NCBI GenBank assembly: GCA_028716525.1
Contig: JAQUPQ010000028.1
Location: 1 to 55,464 of the forward strand
Direction of reading: 5' to 3'
DNA: 55,464 nt
Origin: Terriglobia bacterium
GTDB taxonomy: Bacteria; Acidobacteriota; Terriglobia; JAIQFV01
The translations under genes and the position numbers were made by a program. Shown here in pieces: positions 15,956 to 25,110 of this stretch. The notes below the pieces were generated by a model, which worked only from the letters and a program-made list of their open reading frames with translations, searched no databases and was not told the origin of the DNA. Each line of letters begins with the position of its first letter. Position 1 is the first letter of the stretch.

Positions 15956-17476
15956 ATGCTCTCCTCCCGCATCTTTCACGTCGACATGGATGCCTTCTTC
16001 GTTTCAGTCGAAGAATTGCTGGATCCTTCACTCCAGGGAAAACCAGTGGTTGTAGGTGCGCAGCCGGGGCATCGCGGAGTGGTCGCGGCAGCTTCCTACG
16101 AAGCCAGAAAATTTGGCGTGCATTCGGCCATGCCGGTTTCAGAGGCGGTACGGCTTTGTCCTCACGCCATTTTTCTTCCCGGGCATTCCAGTCTTTATTC
16201 GAAATATTCCAAGCAGGTTTACGAAGTCTTGTGCCGATATTCTCCGGTTGTGGAGATGGTTTCGATCGACGAGGGCTACTTGGATATGACCCGAACAGAA
16301 CGCATGTTCTTCACTTCCACGCGCGATATGAAATCTCGGGAGTACGCGCCTGATCCGGAAGCGGGGGAGTGGGAGTCTTCGGCCGAGTTTGAAGCAGAAC
16401 GCCCGCAGCGAGAGGGCCAGCGGGCGCGTCCGCTCTCCATGAAATTGGATCCCCGTAATCTTTTAGGTATCTCCATCGCCTCTCCGACGGCCCCCTCCGC
16501 CGGTCATTCCCGATACGCCTACAGTGATGATGCGGGACTGATCGCTGAACCGGAGAAAGGAACGCCGCCTCAAGTCAAGGAATCGATCGCTGCTCCGCTG
16601 AAGAAGTCTGCACTGCCTGAAGTGCGAGGCTCGGCGGAGTCGGAGTTTTTCATGATGTCGGTGGCCGCGCGTCTGCGCGAAGAAATCCGATTGACCACGG
16701 GTTTGAGCGCTTCCATCGGCATTGGCACTTCCCGATTGGTGGCCAAAGTGGCCTCCGACATGGCCAAACCCCGCGGCATCCTTTTTGTGGCCCCCGGTCA
16801 CGAGGCCGCTTTCCTGGCGCCGCTGAACATTCGTCGCATTCCCGGCATTGGACCCAAGACGGAGGAGCGCTTAAACCAGTTGGGGGTTCACACCGTCGGG
16901 CAACTCCAAAAGCTTGATGAAGACTTTTTGAAGGAACAATTTGGCGCCTGGGGAGAATCCTTGGCGATCAAGTCCCGCGGCGGAAGCGATTGGAGATACT
17001 CCGGCGAAGAGGATCCGAAATCCATCAGCCACGAGAATACATTTTCCCGCGACACCACCGACCGCGAGGAAATTGAATCGACGCTCGTGTACTTGATTCA
17101 ACGGGTCGGCAAGCGCCTGCGCGACCACGGCCTCTACGCTTCCACCATTCAGCTGAAGCTGCGCGATCAAAAATTTCGAACCATCACGCGAGCCGTTACA
17201 CTTTCTGAACCGACCGAGGTGGACGCCATCATTCTCAGGAATGCTCTGGTCCTGTTACGGGAAAACTGGAACGGCAAAACACCCATTCGCCTGGTGGGCG
17301 TGGCCGTCAGCCATTTGGGAGAAGAAGCCCCGCCCGCACATTTGATCGATGTCGAAAAGACAGACCGGCTGGAAAAACTTTATCGAGCCGCCGATACGAT
17401 CCGTGAGAAGTATGGATTTGACTCGCTCAAAGCAGCCCGAGGTGGCGGCAGAAAGAAGCGCGAAAGGGAGAAGTGA
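15956..17476 (+). CDS. dinB: DNA polymerase IV (Y family) with a large palm insertion
   Basis: A Y-family translesion polymerase of ~506 residues, against ~350-400 for typical DinB. Motifs: FHVDMDAFFVSVEE (metal-binding Asp), the steric-gate region, and SIDEGYLDM with Asp105/Glu106 as catalytic carboxylates. Later come TGLSASIGIGTSRLVAKVASD, a helix-hairpin-helix IPGIGPKTEERLNQLG, and the little-finger domain. Between YLDM and the LREEIRLTTG helix lies an extra ~105-115 residues (about 115-230) rich in Glu/Arg/Pro/Ser and probably disordered. An upstream GTG (15932) is possible, but conservation starts at 15956. Located near lexA. Catalytic residues are intact, so it is presumably active. Confidence 0.92.
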   Translation: MLSSRIFHVDMDAFFVSVEELLDPSLQGKPVVVGAQPGHRGVVAAASYEARKFGVHSAMPVSEAVRLCPHAIFLPGHSSLYSKYSKQVYEVLCRYSPVVEMVSIDEGYLDMTRTERMFFTSTRDMKSREYAPDPEAGEWESSAEFEAERPQREGQRARPLSMKLDPRNLLGISIASPTAPSAGHSRYAYSDDAGLIAEPEKGTPPQVKESIAAPLKKSALPEVRGSAESEFFMMSVAARLREEIRLTTGLSASIGIGTSRLVAKVASDMAKPRGILFVAPGHEAAFLAPLNIRRIPGIGPKTEERLNQLGVHTVGQLQKLDEDFLKEQFGAWGESLAIKSRGGSDWRYSGEEDPKSISHENTFSRDTTDREEIESTLVYLIQRVGKRLRDHGLYASTIQLKLRDQKFRTITRAVTLSEPTEVDAIILRNALVLLRENWNGKTPIRLVGVAVSHLGEEAPPAHLIDVEKTDRLEKLYRAADTIREKYGFDSLKAARGGGRKKREREK

Positions 17477-17582
17477 TTCATCGAAATCTGTAGTCCCAGC
17501 CTCTGAAATCGAGAAAAGGTCATTCTTCAGAAGATTGGCAGTGGCTCATTTTCGATTTCGAGAAATCCCAAGGGCCATTTAA

Positions 17583-17625
17583 ACCGCAGAGATCGCAAAA
17601 CATTCGCAAAGGGCGCCGAGGGATG
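17583..17625 (+). repeat. ACCGCAGAG...GCGCCGAG dispersed repeat
   Basis: This degenerate repeat also occurs at 8094-8129 (inverted), 28830-28869 and 44128-44155. It lies in the 234-bp gap after dinB, which shows nothing else. Confidence 0.5.
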
Positions 17626-17710
17626 GTTCCAATTCCAAGAGGCTCTCTGGGCCTTCTTGCCGTCCTTTGCGATTACGTCGAAAAACGAGCTACCACCGGA
17701 GATTCTATCT

Positions 17711-18187
17711 ATGAACCTGACCGTGGATCAATTGCTGGAAACTTGGCGCACGAACAATCGCATCAATCTCTTCCTGATCGATCACATCAGCAATGAAGGA
17801 ATGAAATGCACGCTGTCGAAGCGCGGCGGCCGAAATGTCGTCCGGCAATTCGCCCATCTCCACAATGTGCGTTTGTGGCACCTGGAGACCAGAGCCAGGG
17901 ATCTTTCAAAAGGTTTGCGCAAATTTGAAACGCACGACGAACCCGACAAGAAGACTTTGAAGCAGTCATTGGAAGACTCCGGCCGGCGCATTGAAACTTT
18001 TCTCGAACAATGCGCCGCGGGGATGTCCAAACGCCGCCCCTCGAAAAAGGGGGTGATTGCCACTCTCGGATATCTGATCGCTCACGAAAGCCATCATCGC
18101 GGCAGCATTTTGTTGACGCTCAAGGAGTGTGGGCACAATTTGGATCAGTCAGTCCGTTATGCCATCTGGGATTGGGACAGGATGTGA
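17711..18187 (+). CDS. DinB-fold (DfsB/DinB_2) putative metalloenzyme
   Basis: A 158-residue four-helix-bundle protein. Helix 1 is VDQLLETWRTNNRINLFLID; a His occurs in RQFAHLHNVRLWHLE; and a HESHHRG motif in the last helix supplies two more likely metal ligands. Together these give the three-His site of the DinB/DUF664-like superfamily, whose members include thiol-dependent transferases and stress-induced proteins. The name is a historical coincidence with polymerase IV. Start ATG 17711. It follows the pol IV gene by 235 bp on the same strand. Substrate unknown. Confidence 0.8.
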   Translation: MNLTVDQLLETWRTNNRINLFLIDHISNEGMKCTLSKRGGRNVVRQFAHLHNVRLWHLETRARDLSKGLRKFETHDEPDKKTLKQSLEDSGRRIETFLEQCAAGMSKRRPSKKGVIATLGYLIAHESHHRGSILLTLKECGHNLDQSVRYAIWDWDRM

Positions 18188-18234
18188 GAACCGTGGTCGG
18201 AGATTTACCTTTTGGTGAGAAGGGTTGCGAGGGA

Positions 18235-19506
18235 CTACCGGGCTATCCAAAGAAGAGGAGTCAGTCCCAGTGCCGCCAAGGAAAGCAGCAGGGCCAGAGT
18301 TTGAGGGCCGGCTTGACGTCGCGACAAGCCGTATGCATAAACGCCTTTCACCATGTTGTTACTGGCGGCGGCGATCATGATGCTGGCGGCGGCAACCTGC
18401 AACGGGGTGAGCGAACCGGCGGCTTGGGTCATTCCCAAGATGAAGGGATCAACGTCGGTAACCCCCATAATGGCGGCCAAAGAAAACACCCCGGCACGTC
18501 CCAGGTAAACAACCGCGAAGTGCGTGATCACCAGCAGGAGCACAAACAAAAATGCGAAGAAGAACGCCGCCCGCAATTCCAAAGGATTCTTGACCTCAAA
18601 TTCCCGCTTGATTTCTTTGGAAGTGGGATCCGGTCGGCGTGACCATAACCAACCCGCACCCAACGCCAGTGCGGCCAGCACCAAAAAAGCCGGAGCCAGA
18701 ATAGCCATGAGTTGACGATTGAAAAGACCCACCAGAGCCACCAATCGCAGATACATCATTCCGGAAGCAATCAGAATTCCTCCGGCAAACAGATGGGGAC
18801 GCGTTTCCTGATTGGAGCGCCGCGACAGGACCACCGTCGTCACGGTCGATGAGTAAGCTCCGCCGAGCAGGGCCGCCAGCAACACTCCACCCTGTCCGCT
18901 GGTCAGACGCTGCAGCACATAGCTGCCATAGGAAATCGCGCTGACAGCGACCACCACAAGCCAGGTCTTGAAAGGGTTGATTTGATAGGTTCCGAAGGCC
19001 CGGTTCGGCAGAATGGGCAAAATAACGGCGGTGAGCAGAAGGAATTTTGTGAAGGTCAGAATTTCATCGGGGGCGATGCGTTTAGTCAAACCTTCCAAGG
19101 CGCTTTTCAATTCCAACAATAAAACGTTGGCGACGCAGAGTGTGGTCGCGATCCAAAAATGGTCGTAGTAGACCATCGCGCCCACCAAATAAGTGGTGAG
19201 CCCCGACATTTCCGAGGTCACGCCGGCCATTTGCGGCGACGCCAGCTTACGCCAATACGACAACATCAAAAATCCGCCCACCACCGCAAATCCGATGAAC
19301 ACGGGAACCAGTTGTCCGCGGGCCAGAAAGGCAATGGCGAACCCAATGAGGCCGATCAAGGGAAACGTCCGCACTCCGCCGAACAGATAGTGTTCGGCGC
19401 CTGCCTTGCGCTCCTCGCGTTCGATTCCGACCAAAAACGACAAAAAGAGCACCAGGACAATCTTCACACCGTCGGGGGGCAACCACTGGTATAACTGCGT
19501 CAACAT
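18235..19506 (-). CDS. MgtC/SapB-DUF4010 family membrane protein
   Basis: About 423 residues with ~12 hydrophobic segments. The N-terminal domain shows the MgtC signature FLVGIEREERKAG followed by GGVRTFPLIGLIGF. The C-terminal half is the DUF4010 membrane domain, including SGQGGVLLAALLGGAYSSTVTT and AASIMIAAASNNMVKG. Located in the cytoplasmic membrane. MgtC-type proteins are linked to Mg2+ homeostasis and ATP synthase control, but function for this two-domain form is unknown. Start at 19506; the upstream frame extension is not conserved-looking. It is convergent with the DinB-fold gene. Confidence 0.85.
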   Translation of the reverse strand: MLTQLYQWLPPDGVKIVLVLFLSFLVGIEREERKAGAEHYLFGGVRTFPLIGLIGFAIAFLARGQLVPVFIGFAVVGGFLMLSYWRKLASPQMAGVTSEMSGLTTYLVGAMVYYDHFWIATTLCVANVLLLELKSALEGLTKRIAPDEILTFTKFLLLTAVILPILPNRAFGTYQINPFKTWLVVVAVSAISYGSYVLQRLTSGQGGVLLAALLGGAYSSTVTTVVLSRRSNQETRPHLFAGGILIASGMMYLRLVALVGLFNRQLMAILAPAFLVLAALALGAGWLWSRRPDPTSKEIKREFEVKNPLELRAAFFFAFLFVLLLVITHFAVVYLGRAGVFSLAAIMGVTDVDPFILGMTQAAGSLTPLQVAAASIMIAAASNNMVKGVYAYGLSRRQAGPQTLALLLSLAALGLTPLLWIAR

Positions 19507-19750
19507 CGGAATATATCCTCTTGAACCATGGACGATCACGGTGTCCAAGAAGGCGCAACAAGAAAAGTAGACCAGGGAATTCTATCGAGAAATTGAAATC
19601 AAAGCCAATCGGAAACTTGAGCCGCGATTTGAGGGCCACCGCACGTTCTCTCAACAGGGCGCCGCGCGCAGACGCTCGTTGCATGTATGCGGGCCTTCCG
19701 GGAGGCGGGCCCACTTTGACATTGCACTCCACTCTGTCGCCCTGCGCACA

Positions 19751-19766
19751 CCCCGATAGATCGGGG
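19751..19766. repeat. REP-like palindrome CCCCGATAGATCGGGG
   Basis: A perfect 16-bp palindrome, the same class as those at 4722-4739, 7794-7810 and 39959-39978. Confidence 0.6.
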
Positions 19767-19804
19767 TATACGCCACCCGTCCGGTTCTGTGCTACATTTT
19801 TCCC

Positions 19805-20323
19805 ATGGCGGTCATTCATATTATGGGATTGCCGGGCGCCGGAAAAAGCACCTTGGCTCGGCGGCTCCTGACGCATTTGGATTGGAGTCGAAGCTTTCGG
19901 ATGGGTAGCTATCACAAACGCTTTCCGGAAACCGAGGAGGGCGACCGCCAAGCGTGGGGCCAAATGCTGGCCGAAATGGAAGCGGCTCGTTGGGACAATT
20001 TGATCTGTGAATCGACGGGCCTGAACGATCGATGGAAAGAAGTTTTCTCGCGCTGCCCCCAGGATGGTTTCGTCACGTTCAAGCTGGAATGCAGACGGAA
20101 AGAACTTCTTCGACGCATTGCTTTGAAGTCTCCCGAGGACCGGACACACGGGGATTGGTGGCCGCCTTCTCTTTTTCACAGCAAAATTGAATTTGTGGAG
20201 TCCGTCTACGATGATTTTCGAAGCCGCACGGCGGAATGCGTTTTGGACACCACCCGAGCTTCGTGCGATGAGGTGTTTAACCTCGCCACGCGTTATCTTT
20301 CGGCGCGTTGGAGAAAACCATAA
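19805..20323 (+). CDS. Small P-loop NTPase / kinase-like protein
   Basis: A 172-residue protein starting with MAVIHIMGLPGAGKSTLARRLL, a perfect Walker A (GLPGAGKST). The size and single-domain pattern fit the nucleoside/adenylylsulfate-kinase-like P-loop group. There is a possible lid region rich in Arg (ECRRKELLRRIALKSPEDR). The phosphate acceptor cannot be named. It sits 24 bp ahead of the tRNA nucleotidyltransferase gene on the same strand and probably shares its transcript. Confidence 0.7.
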   Translation: MAVIHIMGLPGAGKSTLARRLLTHLDWSRSFRMGSYHKRFPETEEGDRQAWGQMLAEMEAARWDNLICESTGLNDRWKEVFSRCPQDGFVTFKLECRRKELLRRIALKSPEDRTHGDWWPPSLFHSKIEFVESVYDDFRSRTAECVLDTTRASCDEVFNLATRYLSARWRKP

Positions 20324-20347
20324 GTCTTCTCATGAGCAGATTTTTTC

Positions 20348-21862
20348 ATGACTGACCCGCCATTCCATCTCGATACGCCACTTCTTCGGACCGCTAAATC
20401 CCTTGTTGAAAAACTGCGCCAAGGCGGATTCATGGGCTACTTTGTTGGCGGGGGAGTTCGCGATCTGGTGATGGGGAATACGCCCAAAGATGTCGATATC
20501 GCCACCGATGCCACGCCCGATCAAATCGAAGCGCTGTTTCCGAACACGATCGGCGTGGGGGCGCTCTTTGGAGTGATGCTGGTGATCGTCGACAACGTTC
20601 GATATGAAGTCGCGACCTTTCGCTCGGAATCCTCCTACCGTGACGGGCGTCATCCCGAGGTCGTTGATTTTGCGTCCACTCCGGATGAGGATGCCCGGCG
20701 GCGCGATTTCACGCTCAATGCGCTTTATTACGATCCGGTGGAGATGGAGCTGCTCGATTTCTTTGGCGGGCAGCGGGATATCGAACAGAGAATTATTCGG
20801 GCCATCGGCGTTCCCGGCGAGCGTTTTAACGAAGACAAGTTGCGTTTGATGCGTGCCGTTCGCTTTGCAGTTCGCTTTGGTTTTGAAATTGAAGCGAAGA
20901 CAAAACAGGCGATTTGTGAGTGGGCCCACAAAATCAACCAGGTGAGCGCCGAACGGCTTCGGGATGAATTAAGCCGCATTCTTACAGAGGGCCACAGCGA
21001 AGCTGGTTTTTTGCTGCTGGATGAACTCGGGCTGCTTCAGCCGATTCTTCCGGAGCTCCTCGCCATGAAGGGAGTGGATCAGCCCCCGGAATTTCATCCC
21101 GAAGGCGATGTGTGGACGCATACGATGTTGCTGCTTCGCGGAATGGACGAACGAAGGCGCGAGGTGCGAGAGGCAGGTATCAGGAATCAGGTGTCAGGTG
21201 TCGGGGGTCCCGGGCCCGTTCCCGAAGCGAAGCGCCGGGGCGGGCAGGGGTCAGGGGTCAGGGACCAGACCGGTCGGATTGGTATGACCTCCGACACCCG
21301 GCACCCGGCACCCGACACCTATCCCTCCCCCGTGCTCGCTTGGGCGGTGTTGCTTCACGATATCGGCAAGCCGGGAACGTTCGAGCGGGCTCCCGATCGC
21401 ATCCGCTTCAACGGTCACATGGAGCTGGGCGCCAAGATGGTGCGGACGATCGGGCGGCGACTGCGTTTTTCAAACGAAATGATTGAGGCGGTGGCGGAGT
21501 TGGTCTTGGATCATCTGAAGTTCAAAGATGTTCGCAAGATGAAGCTTTCCACTCTAAAGCGATTTGTGCGGAGGCTGCATTTTGCGGAACACCTGGAATT
21601 ACATCGATTGGATTGTCTGGCTTCGCACGGGGATTTGGACGCGTACCAGTTTACGCGGGAATTTGCAGAAAGTTTGGAACCGGAGCAAGCCCGTCCGCCC
21701 CGACTTCTGAACGGCCATGATCTGATCGAATTGGGCTACACGCCCGGGCCCGAGTTCAAAAAGATTCTGGCGGCATTGGAAGATGCTCAATTGGAGAATC
21801 AAATCGCCGACCGCGAGGCTGCGCTCGATTTCGTCGCACAACGGTTTCCAAGTAGATCCTAA
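20348..21862 (+). CDS. cca: tRNA nucleotidyltransferase / poly(A) polymerase family with HD domain
   Basis: A 504-residue class II nucleotidyltransferase. The head domain has YFVGGGVRDLVMGNTPKDVDIATDA (GG...R and the DxD carboxylates). It is followed by the RRDFTLNAL motif, the LMRAVRFAVRFGF basic motif, and an HD domain: WTHTMLLL, then LLHDIGKP at residues 336-343, NGHMELG, and a distal D. Such proteins add or repair the 3' CCA of tRNA. Residues ~273-327 are an odd Gly/Pro/Arg-rich insert encoded by the GTGTCAGGTGTCGGG repeat family, lying between two HD-domain helices. Frame and flanking motifs are preserved, so function is probably retained. Confidence 0.9.
   Translation: MTDPPFHLDTPLLRTAKSLVEKLRQGGFMGYFVGGGVRDLVMGNTPKDVDIATDATPDQIEALFPNTIGVGALFGVMLVIVDNVRYEVATFRSESSYRDGRHPEVVDFASTPDEDARRRDFTLNALYYDPVEMELLDFFGGQRDIEQRIIRAIGVPGERFNEDKLRLMRAVRFAVRFGFEIEAKTKQAICEWAHKINQVSAERLRDELSRILTEGHSEAGFLLLDELGLLQPILPELLAMKGVDQPPEFHPEGDVWTHTMLLLRGMDERRREVREAGIRNQVSGVGGPGPVPEAKRRGGQGSGVRDQTGRIGMTSDTRHPAPDTYPSPVLAWAVLLHDIGKPGTFERAPDRIRFNGHMELGAKMVRTIGRRLRFSNEMIEAVAELVLDHLKFKDVRKMKLSTLKRFVRRLHFAEHLELHRLDCLASHGDLDAYQFTREFAESLEPEQARPPRLLNGHDLIELGYTPGPEFKKILAALEDAQLENQIADREAALDFVAQRFPSRS
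21173..21325. repeat. Decameric repeat element inside the cca coding sequence
   Basis: The left arm has GTATCAGG, ATCAGGTGTCAGGTGTCGGG units; the right arm has CCGACACCCGGCACCCGG units, forming a loose inverted repeat. The same decamers occur between genes at 13.3, 23.7-23.95, 36.85 and 52.13 kb. The length is compatible with the reading frame. Confidence 0.7.
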
Positions 21863-21864
21863 AA

Positions 21865-22278
21865 CTAACTCCTCTTCGTATCCCGTTTCATCTGCATGCG
21901 CTTTTCAAACCGCCCCAGGTCCACCGGGGCACGGCGGTGCGTACCCTCACCGATTTTTTCGAGCCCGTCATGGGCCGTGACTGCAAAGGTCACGCCCTCG
22001 TTGTCGACCGACACCACGGTCGATTTCGCCGTCACCGTGAAGCCCACCGGAGTCGCGGCCAGGTGATTGATTTCCACGCGGGTTCCCACTGAAGCCCAAC
22101 CCGGCGGTAAGAAGGGTTGAATAGCCTCGGCGGAGGCCGTTTCCATCAGATAGATCATGAACGGGGTTCCATACACCTCGGGCATTCCAGAATGAAAATG
22201 TGCCACGGTCAGGTCGCGGGTGACCGTGATGGAACGTGTGGCGGTGGTTCCGACGGGAATTTGAAAAGGATGTGACAT
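21865..22278 (-). CDS. FlK-like thioesterase (hotdog fold)
   Basis: A 137-residue hotdog protein similar to fluoroacetyl-CoA thioesterase-like enzymes. It has VYGTPFMIYLMETAS (catalytic Thr/Glu region), SVGTRVEINHLAATPVGF (catalytic His), and a terminal IGEGTHRRAPVDLGRFEKR. The family hydrolyses acyl-CoA thioesters; most members do not act on fluoroacetyl-CoA, so substrate is left open. It ends 2 bp from the end of cca in convergent orientation. Likely cytoplasmic. Confidence 0.85.
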   Translation of the reverse strand: MSHPFQIPVGTTATRSITVTRDLTVAHFHSGMPEVYGTPFMIYLMETASAEAIQPFLPPGWASVGTRVEINHLAATPVGFTVTAKSTVVSVDNEGVTFAVTAHDGLEKIGEGTHRRAPVDLGRFEKRMQMKRDTKRS

Positions 22279-22366
22279 GCGAGCTCCATGAATGACCGGT
22301 TTTAATCGAATTCCAGTTCCACACGAGTCTAAGACCTGACGCCTGCAGAATCAAGCACCGGGCGGT

Positions 22367-22395
22367 TTGACTTCATGTTCACTCGAATCTACAAT
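22367..22395 (+). promoter_or_regulatory. Sigma-70-type promoter for the VWFA gene
   Basis: TTGACT (22367-22372), a 17-bp spacer, then TACAAT (22390-22395), lying 86 bp ahead of the VWFA start in the divergent gap. Near-consensus in both hexamers and spacing. Confidence 0.6.
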
Positions 22396-22480
22396 CGGGG
22401 TTCACATATAGGCGCTCGGCGGGACAACGCAAACTCCCAAGAAACAATCTAAGATTGAAGATTTGAAAGGGTTCCAAAAA

Positions 22481-23707
22481 ATGAAGAAGAGAGTGAATTT
22501 TCCAAGGATCATGCTGTTCCTGGGCATGGCGGCATTTGTGTGGGTCAGTGTGGCTTTGCTGACGAACAGCCGATGGCTGGGGAATATCGATTTTTTGGCG
22601 GCGCAGAATCCTCCCCCCAATCCTCAACCCACGGCCCCACCCGAGCAAGCGACGCCCCAGAATCCCAACGAAGGCCCATCACAACAGCCCGGAGAAGGAG
22701 CCATCAAAGGCCCCAAGAAAAAACCCAAGCCGCAACCGTCCCAGAGAATCAGCGAAAGTCCCGGGAATATTGCCCGCATCGCCGTGAACGTCAACCTGGT
22801 GCGGCTCGATGTGGTAGTGACCGACGGCCATGGCACGCCTATTCCCAATCTCGGCGAGAAAAATTTCAAGGTGTTTGAAGAGAAGGTGGAGCAACCCATC
22901 TCCATGTTCCAACCCACCCAGGCGCCCATTACCACGGTCTTGTTGATGGAGTTCAGCAATGCCACCTGTGGGTTGATGTACAACTTGTGCGGCAATGGCT
23001 ACTACACCCTGGCTTCCGATGCCCGACAACTCGCCAACATGTTCTTTCAAGGGCTTCGACCGGATGATTGGGTGGCCGTGGTGGCCTACGATATTCGACC
23101 CGAAATTTTGTCGGACTTTACCCAGGACAAACGCAATCTCTATGACGCCTTGCGTCGCATGAACATCCCGGCCTGGAGTGAGGCCAATATGTTCGATGCC
23201 TTGACGGATACCTTGAACCGTTTGGACGAAGTAGAAGGGAAGAAAGCCATCCTGCTGTTCACGACAGGAATTGATACCTTCAGCAAAACCAATTTCGACA
23301 AGACCCTCAAAAAAGCTCAAAACACCGATGTCAGTATTTACGCCGTCAGTTTTGGAGCGGCGCAGCGCATCATGTCTGATCCCTACATGTCGTCGGAACG
23401 TCGCATGGATTTTCTGCAGGCGGACAACCAGCTGAATGCCTTCGCTCGAGACACCGGCGGCAAAGCGTATTTCCCCCGGTTTGAAGGCGAATGGCCGGGA
23501 ATCATTCAAGACGTTATGGCCAATCTGAGGAGTCAGTATTCTATCGGATATACGCCCACCAACCCGGCTCACGATGGGAAATTCCACAAAGTGAAAGTGG
23601 AACTGGTTGCGCCCGACGGCGGTCCATTGACAATCAAGGACCAACACGGCAAGACCATCAAAGCGGAATTGCGTTATCGTGCCGGTTACCTCGCGCCGAA
23701 AGGGTAA
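22481..23707 (+). CDS. VWFA-related acidobacterial secreted protein
   Basis: About 408 residues from ATG 22481 (AAAGGG upstream). An N-terminal hydrophobic anchor or signal (ILFLGMAAFVWVSVALL-like segment) is followed by a Pro/Gln-rich low-complexity linker (about 40-85). The von Willebrand factor A-related domain typical of Acidobacteriota follows: VNLVRLDVVVTDGHGTPI, LGEKNFKVFEE, and a central VVAYD...LSDFTQDK segment. The canonical MIDAS DxSxS is not evident (LLMEFSNAT stands in its place), as in many members of this family. It probably acts as an envelope binding protein. A single gene with its own promoter. Confidence 0.85.
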   Translation: MKKRVNFPRIMLFLGMAAFVWVSVALLTNSRWLGNIDFLAAQNPPPNPQPTAPPEQATPQNPNEGPSQQPGEGAIKGPKKKPKPQPSQRISESPGNIARIAVNVNLVRLDVVVTDGHGTPIPNLGEKNFKVFEEKVEQPISMFQPTQAPITTVLLMEFSNATCGLMYNLCGNGYYTLASDARQLANMFFQGLRPDDWVAVVAYDIRPEILSDFTQDKRNLYDALRRMNIPAWSEANMFDALTDTLNRLDEVEGKKAILLFTTGIDTFSKTNFDKTLKKAQNTDVSIYAVSFGAAQRIMSDPYMSSERRMDFLQADNQLNAFARDTGGKAYFPRFEGEWPGIIQDVMANLRSQYSIGYTPTNPAHDGKFHKVKVELVAPDGGPLTIKDQHGKTIKAELRYRAGYLAPKG

Positions 23708-23711
23708 AGAA

Positions 23712-23950
23712 CAGGTTTCGGGTGTCAGGTTTCAGGTGCCGGGTGTCGGGTGCCAGGTGTGACGAGACCAGAAACCAGAGGCCAGAAGCCGGATGCCTGA
23801 TATCTGGCCTCTTGCTTCTGGCTTCTCTTCTTCTCAACCCTCGCACCTCAAATCCTCTGCGGCGGACGTCCAGTCTGACTCCTGATCCCCGACACCTGAT
23901 CCCTGACACCCGACACCTGACACCCGACACCCGACACCCGGTACCTGTCC
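23712..23950. repeat. Degenerate decamer repeat region (GGTGTCAGGTGTCGGG type)
   Basis: The left side carries GGGTGTCAGG/GGTGCCGGGTGTCGGG units; the right side carries CCGACACCTGACACCC units, making a large imperfect inverted repeat (a possible cruciform) between the VWFA and methyltransferase genes. No gene is seen in it. Confidence 0.7.
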
Positions 23951-23952
23951 CC

Positions 23953-25110
23953 ATGCCCATCGACACTCCTCTCGCCAAGCTCATCGCTGAACAAATCCGC
24001 GAAAGCGGGGCCATTTCGTTTCGTGATTTCATGGAACTGGCCCTCTACCATCCCGGGCTTGGCTACTACACCCGACCTCAAGCGCGCATTGGAACAAAAG
24101 GAGATTTTTATACGGCTTCCCAAGTCGGCCCGCTCTTCGGCTGGACCGTCGCGCATGCCATCGAAAAGACCTTTGACGAGAGTGAAAGCTCCGCCCCAGT
24201 TCTCAAAGGTCGTAAGCCGGCTCGTTCGGCACTCACAGTCATAGAATTCGGCGCCGGGGAAGGGTTTCTGGCTCGTGACATCTTGGAATACTTTCAATAC
24301 CAAAACGCCGATTATTTCGAGCGATTACGTTACATCATCGTGGAAGAGAGCGGCTCCTTTCGGAAGCGCCAGCGTGGAGTGCTGTCCGAAGAGGCGAAAT
24401 TCCTGAAACACGTCGCCTGGTCGTCTGCCGAAAACCTGGAACAGATCGACGGGATAATTTTGGCAAATGAGTTCGTGGATGCGTTGCCCTTCCATCGCGT
24501 GGTTCGTGCGGAGGAAACATTTCAAGAAATTTTTGTCGATGTGACGGAAGATTTTTGCGAACGCCGGACGGACATCACATCACCACGACTGGCCGAATCC
24601 GTCGCCGGGCTGGTTGCTGATTGGGAAGAGAAGGCGGGAGAATCGTGGCCCGTCAATCAACAATTGGAGTTTTCCATCGGAGCCGTCGATTGGATTTCCT
24701 CGTTGGCGGGCATTTTGAACAAGGGAACAGTTTTCATCCTGGATTACGGAGCCAATGCGGCCGAACTTTATCGAATTGGAACCCGCGGTACGGCCAAGGC
24801 ATTTTACCGCCATCAATTGAGCGAGAATTTTTACGAACACATCGGCGAGCAGGACCTGACGGCGGATGTCAATTTCACAGCTCTTGCTTCGGCGGCTCGA
24901 GCCGCCGGCTTTCACGTTGAACCCCTTAGAACGCAAGCCGAATTTTTGCTTTCAAATGAGATTGAGAAGGTGGTTCAATGGCGCGCGGAGGCGTTGAAAC
25001 TGGATGATGAATCGGCCCGGCGATCACGCCGCCAGATCTTAAATCTAATCCTTCCGGAAGCGATGGGAACGCGATTTAAAGCCCTTGTTTTGAGATCGCG
25101 GGTCGATTGA
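23953..25110 (+). CDS. MidA/NDUFAF7-family protein arginine methyltransferase (SAM-dependent)
   Basis: A 385-residue protein. N-terminal TPLAKLIAEQIRESGAISFRDFMELALYHP...GYYT is the hallmark of the MidA/NDUFAF7 (former DUF185) family. SAM-binding motif I is VIEFGAGEGFLARDIL (residues 97-110). Later ILANEFVDALPFHRV is conserved in the family. Human NDUFAF7 symmetrically dimethylates an arginine of complex I subunit NDUFS2, the NuoD homologue. Here the gene lies 98 bp ahead of nuoC-nuoD, which supports an analogous complex I assembly role (inference). Start ATG 23953; the frame is open upstream through repeat DNA and was trimmed. Confidence 0.88.
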   Translation: MPIDTPLAKLIAEQIRESGAISFRDFMELALYHPGLGYYTRPQARIGTKGDFYTASQVGPLFGWTVAHAIEKTFDESESSAPVLKGRKPARSALTVIEFGAGEGFLARDILEYFQYQNADYFERLRYIIVEESGSFRKRQRGVLSEEAKFLKHVAWSSAENLEQIDGIILANEFVDALPFHRVVRAEETFQEIFVDVTEDFCERRTDITSPRLAESVAGLVADWEEKAGESWPVNQQLEFSIGAVDWISSLAGILNKGTVFILDYGANAAELYRIGTRGTAKAFYRHQLSENFYEHIGEQDLTADVNFTALASAARAAGFHVEPLRTQAEFLLSNEIEKVVQWRAEALKLDDESARRSRRQILNLILPEAMGTRFKALVLRSRVD

